Source of the DNA: Chloroflexota bacterium
GTDB lineage: Bacteria; Chloroflexota; Limnocylindria; Limnocylindrales; Limnocylindraceae
NCBI GenBank assembly: GCA_009692905.1
Contig: SHYI01000017.1
Coordinates: forward strand, 1 to 14,450
Length of the DNA: 14,450 nt
Direction: 5' to 3'
Below are positions 7,275 to 14,450 of the stretch, piece after piece. The translations under genes and the position numbers were made by a program. Below the pieces are notes generated by a model. That model saw nothing but the letters and a program-made list of their open reading frames with translations, did not search any database and had not been told where the DNA came from. Positions within the stretch are counted from its first letter, which is position 1; each line of letters starts with the position of its first letter.

Positions 7275-8242
7275 GCGTCGCTCCGGCGAAGAAGAGCTCA
7301 ACGAAGCGCACCCTTCTTCTTGCCGCACTCGGCGTGATCCTTCTTGACGCATTTGCGATCGCCATGTTCGGTGGTGTTGGACTGAACAACTTCCCTGGTG
7401 ACGTCATCAAGCGGTCACTGGAACCGATCGTTCCCCACACGGTGATTGATCTCGGCGGCGATCCAAACCATGCCGCGTCGCTCTTTGACTTCTACCCATC
7501 CATTACCGGCTCGATCATCATGAGCTGGGTCGTGATGGCAGTGGTGATCATTCCTCTGACTATTGTGGCTCGTCGCCTCAAGGAAACTCCTAGCGGCGTA
7601 CAGAACTTCTTAGAATTTGCGATTGAGAGCCTTTCGTCGTTCGCAATGGGGATCGGTGGCCCAGGTGCGAAGCGCTTCATCACCTTCTTCCTCGCCTGCT
7701 TCCTCTTTATCGTTGTCTCGAACTGGTCCGGCCTGATTCCGGGCGTTGGCCGAGTGCACGAGTTCCGTGCACCAACCAGCGACGTGAACGTCACGGTTGG
7801 CCTGGCACTCGTCGCCTTCGTCTACTTCCACTACCAAGGCGTTCGTGCACTTGGTATCGGTGGCTACCTTGGAAAGTTCTTCGCAACCAAGGGCGCCGGC
7901 CCGATCGAGAAGGCTATTAATCACTTTGTTGGCGCGCTGGAGTTCCTCCTTGAGATCGTGAAGCCGGTCACCTTGGCGATGCGACTCTTCGGCAACATCT
8001 ACGGTGGCGAGCTTGCCCTCACCGTGATGACCACGATCACGCTTGCCTTCATCCCGCTTGCCTTGTACGGACTCGAACTTTTCGTGGGTCTGATGCAGGG
8101 GATCATCTTCAGCGTCCTTGTCCTCGTCTTCACCATGCTGGCCATGGAGGGGCATCACGAGGAGGGGCACGATGAGCACAGCCCGGCGGCGGCCGGGGAT
8201 GGCGCGACGGCGGGAGCCGAATCGCGAGTTGCGGCACACTAG
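7271..8242 (+). CDS. atpB: F1Fo ATP synthase subunit a
   Basis: Subunit a is the Fo stator protein that provides the two proton half-channels beside the c-ring. The 323-residue product has an N-terminal membrane segment (about 12-35), an extended loop with FDFYPSITGS, then several hydrophobic helices. The essential arginine is R238 in AMRLFGNIYGGE, the counterpart of E. coli R210. The last helix (MQGIIFSVLVLVFTMLAM) is followed by an unusual soluble tail from about 293 to 323 that is rich in His, Glu and Asp (GHHEEGHDEH, 294-303) and then Ala/Gly. The DNA for this tail also holds a Shine-Dalgarno-like run and a short alternative-frame ORF. The start overlaps atpZ by four bases. Confidence 0.97.
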   Translation: MSVAPAKKSSTKRTLLLAALGVILLDAFAIAMFGGVGLNNFPGDVIKRSLEPIVPHTVIDLGGDPNHAASLFDFYPSITGSIIMSWVVMAVVIIPLTIVARRLKETPSGVQNFLEFAIESLSSFAMGIGGPGAKRFITFFLACFLFIVVSNWSGLIPGVGRVHEFRAPTSDVNVTVGLALVAFVYFHYQGVRALGIGGYLGKFFATKGAGPIEKAINHFVGALEFLLEIVKPVTLAMRLFGNIYGGELALTVMTTITLAFIPLALYGLELFVGLMQGIIFSVLVLVFTMLAMEGHHEEGHDEHSPAAAGDGATAGAESRVAAH

Positions 8243-8312
8243 CCGCAGGCAGTAACGGAGCGTCGGACGCACGGCACGAGTCCGGGCGGCGACACAGTAG
8301 GAGGTACGAATC
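8243..8312 (+). promoter_or_regulatory. atpB-atpE spacer with consensus Shine-Dalgarno for subunit c
   Basis: This 70-base gap is the largest inside the atp operon. A perfect AGGAGGT at 8299-8305 lies seven bases before the atpE ATG, the best ribosome site in the window. This suits the subunit needed in about ten or more copies per complex. A weak CGGAC/GTCCG stem (8264-8268 with 8280-8284, 11-base loop) is possible. I see no convincing promoter. The end of an Arg-rich alternative-frame ORF (8172-8255) runs into it. Confidence 0.75.
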
Positions 8313-8522
8313 ATGGAACAGCTTCAGGCGGGCATCGCAGCCCTCGGCGTAATTGGGCCGGCCCTCGGCGTAGGCATTGCCACTGCGGCAGCCGCTAGCG
8401 CAATCGGTCGCAACCCAGAGGCAGCGGGCGCAATCCGCGGCGTCTTCATCATCGGTGCCGCATTCGCAGAAGGCCTCGGCGTTCTCGCGATCGTGCTCGG
8501 CATCCTTTCACTCGTTCTGTAA
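8313..8522 (+). CDS. atpE: F1Fo ATP synthase subunit c
   Basis: Subunit c is a two-helix hairpin proteolipid that forms the rotating Fo ring. The product is 69 residues, at the short end of the family. Helix 1 carries the Gly/Ala-rich packing pattern GPALGVGIATAAAASAI (15-31). The polar loop is GRNPEA (32-37), and helix 2 contains the ion-binding carboxylate E53 in AAFAEGLGVLAIVLGI. The Na+ ligands known from Ilyobacter (Gln in helix 1, Ser and Thr after the Glu) align by eye with V20, G54 and L55. This indicates proton coupling, which is an inference from motif alignment. The consensus AGGAGGT upstream predicts strong translation. atpF begins 15 bases downstream. Confidence 0.97.
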   Translation: MEQLQAGIAALGVIGPALGVGIATAAAASAIGRNPEAAGAIRGVFIIGAAFAEGLGVLAIVLGILSLVL

Positions 8523-8537
8523 GGCGACTGACCAACG

Positions 8538-9107
8538 ATGCAGGTAGTCGACCTGATCCAGGGGGCGCTTGGCGCTATCCCGTACGCTGAGGCCGCCGAA
8601 GGCGAAGCTGCTGCCGGGTTGAGCTTCAACCTCTTCTGGATCCTTATCTCAGCGGCGAACTTCGCCTTCTTCATTATTGTGCTGCGCGCAGCTGCGCTCG
8701 GCCCAATCACGAAGATGCTCGACGAGCGACGCGAGCGCATTGAGCGTGGGCTTCGCGAAGCAGCTGAGGCGACGATCGCTAAGAGTCGCGCTGAAGAGGC
8801 GGCGGGCGTTGCGCTCGCCGACGCTCGACGCGAGTCGAACGAGATCCGCGCCAACGCCGATAAGGCAGCAGCGCAGATTCGCGATGAGCAGGCCGCTGCA
8901 CTGAAGGCGGAGTTGGATCGCATGCGAGCCGACGCCACCAAGGAGATTGAGGCGGCGCGCGTCAGCGCCCTGGCCGCAATCCGCAGTGAGGTTGCCGATC
9001 TGGCCATTGGTGCCGCCACGAAGGTGGTCGGCTCCTCAATGGACGGTGATCGTCAGCGTGCCCTCGTGGGCGAGTTCTTGGACGAGCAGTCCAAGAAGGG
9101 GAACTGA
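8538..9107 (+). CDS. atpF: F1Fo ATP synthase subunit b
   Basis: Subunit b is the peripheral stalk that holds F1 against the rotating shaft. The 189-residue protein has a 28-residue Ala/Glu-rich leader and one membrane helix at about 30-50 (FNLFWILISAANFAFFIIVL). Next come the conserved GPITKMLDERRERIERGL and a long Ala/Glu/Arg coiled coil to about 150. The C-terminal segment EVADLAIGAATKVVGSSMD contacts delta. Only one b gene is present, so the stalk should be a homodimer unless another copy lies elsewhere. No strong Shine-Dalgarno precedes the ATG at 8538 (AAGG at 8521-8524, overlapping the atpE stop), so translation may depend on ribosomes finishing atpE. atpH starts two bases after the stop. 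Confidence 0.95.
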   Translation: MQVVDLIQGALGAIPYAEAAEGEAAAGLSFNLFWILISAANFAFFIIVLRAAALGPITKMLDERRERIERGLREAAEATIAKSRAEEAAGVALADARRESNEIRANADKAAAQIRDEQAAALKAELDRMRADATKEIEAARVSALAAIRSEVADLAIGAATKVVGSSMDGDRQRALVGEFLDEQSKKGN

Positions 9108-9109
9108 TC

Positions 9110-9655
9110 GTGGATCGACCGCTCGGCTCTGCACGACGATACGCAGCGGCACTCCTTGGCCTGGCCAAGGACGCGTCGTCGGCGGCGTCACAGGCAGACG
9201 AGCTCGACCGCCTCGCGGCGGTGATAGCGGCCCCAGGCGCGCGCCAGATTCTTGACGACCCCCGCACGCCAGCAGCTGGTCGTGTGGCGGCACTCGAGAA
9301 GGCGGCGGGTGGCACGGTCAGCCCACACATTCATACGTTGGTCGGCATGTTGGCGCGACGACGCACCCTTGCGTCGATCCCGGCAATCGCCGAGGCAACG
9401 CGCGACGCGCTGAATGCGCGCAATGGCATCACCATTGCACGCGTGGTCACCGCCCTTGAGGCGAGCCCTGCAGAGCGCACACGATTCGAAACCGAGGCCG
9501 CCACGATGGCGGGTCATGCAGTTCAGATGTCGTACGAAGTAGATGCAAGCCTCGTCGGCGGAGCAACGCTCCGAGTCGGCGATCGACTTGTTGATGGCAG
9601 CGTTAAGGGGCGGCTCTCGCGAATGCGTGAGCGGATCCTCTCGGTCGCCGGCTGA
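9110..9655 (+). CDS. atpH: F1Fo ATP synthase subunit delta (GTG start)
   Basis: Subunit delta (OSCP) caps the alpha-beta hexamer and links it to the b stalk. The 181-residue length is normal. The N-terminal domain starts with ARRYAAALLGLAKD (near 8-21), and the C-terminal domain ends with the diagnostic SLVGGATLRVGDRLVDGSVK region (about 148-167) before GRLSRMRERI. The start is a GTG at 9110, two bases after the atpF stop. AAGGGG at about 9096-9101 serves as the ribosome site and lies inside atpF. No in-frame ATG is available before the conserved RRYAAAL block, so GTG is the best choice. The middle region is more divergent than other subunits, as is usual for delta. Confidence 0.95.
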   Translation: MDRPLGSARRYAAALLGLAKDASSAASQADELDRLAAVIAAPGARQILDDPRTPAAGRVAALEKAAGGTVSPHIHTLVGMLARRRTLASIPAIAEATRDALNARNGITIARVVTALEASPAERTRFETEAATMAGHAVQMSYEVDASLVGGATLRVGDRLVDGSVKGRLSRMRERILSVAG

Positions 9656-9694
9656 ACCGGCAGAGCGCGTAGAGCAGCGAGGAGCGAGAAGATC
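9656..9694 (+). promoter_or_regulatory. atpA ribosome binding site region
   Basis: This 39-base spacer follows the atpH stop. GAGGAG at 9679-9684 is the likely Shine-Dalgarno, ten bases before the atpA ATG. I see no promoter or terminator in it. Confidence 0.6.
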
Positions 9695-11227
9695 ATGGCA
9701 ATTAAGTCCGACGAGATCATCAGCATTCTGAAGGCCCAGATTGAAGGGTTCGACGGGAGCGCCGAGTCGCGCACCGTTGGCACCGTAGTTGAGGTGGGCG
9801 ATGGCATTGCACAGGTCTACGGACTTTCAGGCGCGCTCTCGTCTGAACTTCTGGAGTTCCCAAACGGCGTTGCCGGCATGGCCTTGAACCTTGGTGAAGA
9901 GACCGTTGGCGCCGTGCTGCTTGGCGACGCGAAGTCCATTAAGGAAGGCGATACCGTCAAGACGACCGGCAGGGTTGTTGAGGTGCCAGTCGGCCCCGAG
10001 CTCATCGGACGTGTTGTTGACCCACTCGGTCGACCGCTCGACGGCAAGGGCCCAATCAACGCAAAGAAGTCGCGCCCAGTTGAGCGCATCGCTCCGGGCG
10101 TTATTAGTCGTAAGTCGGTAACCACACCAGTGCAGACCGGCATCAAGGCCGTTGACGCACTGATTCCAATCGGCCGCGGCCAGCGCGAGTTGATCATCGG
10201 CGACCGCCAAACTGGCAAGACCGCCGTTGCAGTCGATACGATCATCAACCAGAAGGGGAAGGGCCTCATCTGCATCTACGTCGCGATCGGCCAGAAGCTT
10301 TCGACCGTGCGCACCGTTGTGGCGCAGCTCGAGAAGCAGGGCGCAATGGCACACACCGTCGTGGTGGTTGCAGGCGCCGAAGATCCAGCACCGCTCCAGT
10401 ACCTCGCACCATTCGCCGGTTGCGCGATTGGCGAAGAGATCATGGAGAACGGCGTCACCATCGACGGCGTGCTCGTGCGCGACGCACTCTGCGTGTACGA
10501 CGACCTCTCAAAGCACGCGGTTGCCTATCGCGAGATGGCGCTCCTCTTGCGCCGACCACCAGGACGCGAAGCCTACCCAGGCGACGTCTTCTATCTGCAC
10601 AGCCGTCTCTTGGAGCGCGCAGCGCGACTCTCCGACGATCTCGGCGGTGGCTCACTGACGGCGCTGCCGATCATTGAGACGCAGGCGGGCGACGTGTCGG
10701 CCTACATTCCGACGAACGTCATCTCGATCACCGACGGCCAGATCTTCCTGGAGACCGACCTCTTCAACGCCGGTCAGCGACCAGCGGTGAACGTTGGTAT
10801 CTCCGTATCGCGCGTGGGTTCCGCCGCGCAGACGAAGGCGATGAAGAAGGTTGCCGGTCCGTTGAAGCTCGACCTTGCGCAGTACCGCGAGCTTGCGGCC
10901 TTCGCACAGTTCTCGGGCGACCTCGACAAGTCGACACGCGACCAGCTGACGCGCGGCGAGAAGCTCTCGTCGATCATGCGCCAGCCGCAGTACCAGCCGG
11001 TCTCGATGGAGCGACAGGTTGCGATTCTGTATGTGGCATCGAAGGGGAAGCTCGACGACGTACCAACGCCGCGCGTTGGTGAGTTTGAGACAGGCTTCGG
11101 CACCTTCCTTGAGCGCGAGCGCACCACGATCCTGACGAGCATCGCTAAGGAGAACGCGATCTCTGACGATACGGCGAAGGGTCTCGATGAGGCCGTCGAC
11201 GCATTCCGAAAGGGGTTCCTCGCCTAA
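9695..11227 (+). CDS. atpA: F1Fo ATP synthase subunit alpha
   Basis: Alpha alternates with beta in the F1 hexamer and binds nucleotide without catalysing turnover. The 510-residue length is standard. The N-terminal beta-barrel domain carries [11 protein letters not shown] (about 33-43). The P-loop GDRQTGKT is at 169-176 with K175. The Walker B region is [15 protein letters not shown] with D269/D270. The arginine finger that completes the catalytic site of beta is R373 in [10 protein letters not shown]. The C-terminal helical domain includes [17 protein letters not shown] and ends normally. Codon use leans to CCA, GCA and GTT, as in glyA, atpD and the other strongly translated genes here. The TAA is embedded in a perfect 7-bp hairpin that continues toward atpG. 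Confidence 0.98.
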   Translation: MAIKSDEIISILKAQIEGFDGSAESRTVGTVVEVGDGIAQVYGLSGALSSELLEFPNGVAGMALNLGEETVGAVLLGDAKSIKEGDTVKTTGRVVEVPVGPELIGRVVDPLGRPLDGKGPINAKKSRPVERIAPGVISRKSVTTPVQTGIKAVDALIPIGRGQRELIIGDRQTGKTAVAVDTIINQKGKGLICIYVAIGQKLSTVRTVVAQLEKQGAMAHTVVVVAGAEDPAPLQYLAPFAGCAIGEEIMENGVTIDGVLVRDALCVYDDLSKHAVAYREMALLLRRPPGREAYPGDVFYLHSRLLERAARLSDDLGGGSLTALPIIETQAGDVSAYIPTNVISITDGQIFLETDLFNAGQRPAVNVGISVSRVGSAAQTKAMKKVAGPLKLDLAQYRELAAFAQFSGDLDKSTRDQLTRGEKLSSIMRQPQYQPVSMERQVAILYVASKGKLDDVPTPRVGEFETGFGTFLERERTTILTSIAKENAISDDTAKGLDEAVDAFRKGFLA

Positions 11228-11254
11228 CGGCGAGGGGCGAGCGGCGAGGAGAGC
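11218..11254 (+). promoter_or_regulatory. Alternative hairpins spanning the atpA stop and atpG ribosome site
   Basis: CCTCGCC at 11218-11224 can pair perfectly with GGCGAGG at 11229-11235, giving a 7-bp stem with a TAAC loop that contains the atpA stop. The same seven bases recur at 11243-11249, overlapping the atpG Shine-Dalgarno (GAGGAG, 11246-11251), and could pair there instead. The two structures exclude each other, and the second would hide the atpG ribosome site. Ribosomes reaching the atpA stop would melt both. No U-tract follows, so this is not a rho-independent terminator. The pairing is visible; a regulatory role is inferred. Confidence 0.5.
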
Positions 11255-13550
<2,296 letters not shown>

Positions 13551-13564
13551 GGGTTCGAACCGAG

Positions 13565-13981
13565 ATGCCATTTACGTTGGAGATCGTGACGCCGGAGCGC
13601 CTCGCCTGGAAGGGCGAGGCCTCCGCGTTGGTCTTACCAACGATCGATGGTGAGGTTGGCATCCTGCCGAAGCACGAGCCGTATGTGACCGTTCTTGGCG
13701 CAGGCGAAGGGCGCATCACAACGCTTGACGGTTCAATTGAGTACATCGCCATCATTGGTGGATTCGTGCAGGTGCGACCCGATCGCGTGGTGGTGCTCGC
13801 CGAGTCGGCCGACCTGTCGGGCGAGCTCGACACCGCCGTCGTCGAGAAGGCGAAGGCCGCCGCCGAAGCGGCGATCTCCGGTGCCGGTACGCAGGATCCC
13901 GCCTCACTCGCAACCGCCCGCGCCTCGCTGAGCCGAGCCCTCCTGCACCTCCGCGTCGCCGAGCGCCGCCGCAAGCGTTAG
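13565..13981 (+). CDS. atpC: F1Fo ATP synthase subunit epsilon
   Basis: Epsilon sits at the foot of the rotor, couples gamma to the c-ring, and in many bacteria inhibits ATP hydrolysis. The 138-residue length is typical. The N-terminal beta-sandwich runs from MPFTLEIVTPERLAWKG through GEVGILPKHEP to IGGFVQVRPDRVVVLAE (about 1-80). A helical C-terminal domain (about 85-138) follows, ending in a basic RRRKR tail. The ATP-binding motif of Bacillus epsilon, I/L-D-x-x-R-A, aligns by eye with LATARA (115-120). The aspartate is therefore A116, and ATP sensing of that type may be lost. The gene begins 14 bases after atpD. The gap holds a GGTTCGAACC palindrome and no clear Shine-Dalgarno beyond AAGGG at the atpD stop. 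Confidence 0.95.
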   Translation: MPFTLEIVTPERLAWKGEASALVLPTIDGEVGILPKHEPYVTVLGAGEGRITTLDGSIEYIAIIGGFVQVRPDRVVVLAESADLSGELDTAVVEKAKAAAEAAISGAGTQDPASLATARASLSRALLHLRVAERRRKR

Positions 13982-14062
13982 CCCGCCGCGCCGCCTGTGC
14001 GGGTGGCCGAAGAAAGTGAGCCCCTGTTGGACGCTTCTGCTGCAAACGGCGAGAATCCGCCC
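13982..14062 (+). other. atpC-murA spacer, no clear terminator
   Basis: These 81 bases end the atp operon. A CCCGC/GCGGG stem (13982-13986 with 13999-14003) has a 12-base loop and no following T-run, so it is not a convincing terminator. No stop codon occurs in the murA frame between the atpC TAG and the ATG at 14063. GTG codons at 13997 and 14003 and TTG at 14027 are therefore alternative murA starts. I see no promoter. Confidence 0.5.
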
Positions 14063-14450
14063 ATGACTGCCGTAAAGCCGTTCTCGTGGGAGTACCGTCC
14101 GATCCCCCTGGCGAAGGAGGAGTTCCGCATTCAAGGCGGACGACCCCTGGCTGGCCGCGTGCGGGTGAGCGGCGCCAAGAACGCCGCCCTGAAGGTGATG
14201 GCCGCCGCGGTGCTGACCGGCGAGCGCGTGAACCTTGAGAACATCCCAGGAATCCTCGATATCGATGTGCTTGCCGACACCCTGCGCGACATCGGCGTAA
14301 TCATCGAGCGACCAACCCCCGAGACGATGAGCCTGCAGGCAGCCAACGCCGAATGGCTCTTTGTGCCGCTTGAGGCGGCGGCGAAGATGCGCGCCAGCTT
14401 CATGCTCCTGGGCCCGCTCTTGGCGCGCTTTGGCCGCGTGATCATTAGCA
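14063..14450 (+). CDS. murA: UDP-GlcNAc 1-carboxyvinyltransferase MurA, 5' part
   Basis: MurA commits UDP-GlcNAc to peptidoglycan by adding the enolpyruvyl group of PEP. The window holds 129 codons and cuts off the rest of a protein normally near 420 residues. The family start FRIQGGRPLAGRVRVSGAKN begins at residue 21, with the catalytic-site lysine of the SGAKNAAL motif at K39 (E. coli K22). NIPGILDIDVLADTL and MRASFMLLGPLLARFG follow in register. The window stops a few codons before the expected fosfomycin-target cysteine, so sensitivity cannot be judged. The ATG at 14063 leaves about 17 more N-terminal residues than usual, and earlier GTG starts would add more. No strong ribosome site marks any of them. 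Location after the atp operon resembles Bacillus synteny. Its presence implies peptidoglycan synthesis. Confidence 0.93.
   Translation, partial: MTAVKPFSWEYRPIPLAKEEFRIQGGRPLAGRVRVSGAKNAALKVMAAAVLTGERVNLENIPGILDIDVLADTLRDIGVIIERPTPETMSLQAANAEWLFVPLEAAAKMRASFMLLGPLLARFGRVIIS

Noticed and set aside
8313..8522. Sodium-coupled ATP synthase
   Set aside because: The residues aligned with known Na+ ligands in subunit c are Val, Gly and Leu, which argues for proton coupling.
13981..14004. Possible rho-independent terminator after atpC
   Set aside because: The CCCGC/GCGGG stem is only five pairs with a 12-base loop and lacks a T-run.

Overview
This GC-rich window is a continuous plus-strand run of core bacterial housekeeping genes. 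I see no mobile element, CRISPR array, tRNA, rRNA or convincing minus-strand gene. The order is rpmA(3' end)-rpmE-DUF1385-prfA-prmC-HAD hydrolase-glyA-WecA/TagO-like transferase-atpZ-atpB-E-F-H-A-G-D-C-murA(5' part). It recalls the Firmicutes/Chloroflexota arrangement (rpmE, prfA, prmC, then glyA, then the atp operon, then murA). Together with protein style (AtpZ, a proton-type c subunit, the RF1 and glycosyltransferase variants) this suggests a Chloroflexota or related Terrabacteria genome, perhaps a free-living aquatic lineage. The phylum call is an inference from memory of synteny and motifs, not from a search.

Layout. 1-403 holds ribosomal proteins L27 (truncated by the window edge) and L31. 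409-3625 is a tightly coupled block: the DUF1385 membrane protein, release factor RF1 and its glutamine methyltransferase PrmC, joined by stop/start overlaps. 3632-4498 is a Cof-type HAD phosphatase. 4541-5842 is serine hydroxymethyltransferase with a strong Shine-Dalgarno. 5842-7274 is a polyprenyl-phosphate sugar-1-phosphate transferase and AtpZ, joined by one-base and four-base overlaps. 7271-13981 encodes all eight F1Fo ATP synthase subunits in the usual a-c-b-delta-alpha-gamma-beta-epsilon order. From 14063 the window runs into MurA and ends just before its expected active-site cysteine.

How the genes work together. RF1 and PrmC are an enzyme-substrate pair: PrmC methylates the Gln of the GGQ motif. 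AtpZ is an accessory protein of the Fo sector, and the eight Atp proteins form one complex. The WecA/TagO-like transferase and MurA both consume UDP-sugar precursors for envelope polymers and flank the ATP synthase genes. No gap exceeds about 81 bases, and I found no convincing rho-independent terminator, so long co-transcripts with internal promoters are likely.

I do not see a new system here. The points most worth a second look are: a substitution at the Mg-binding aspartate motif of the WecA-like enzyme; an abrupt codon-style switch in the middle of that gene; two mutually exclusive RNA pairings at the atpA-atpG junction, one covering the atpG ribosome site; an Arg-rich mini-ORF just before atpE; and an NLPY motif in PrmC where NPPY is expected.
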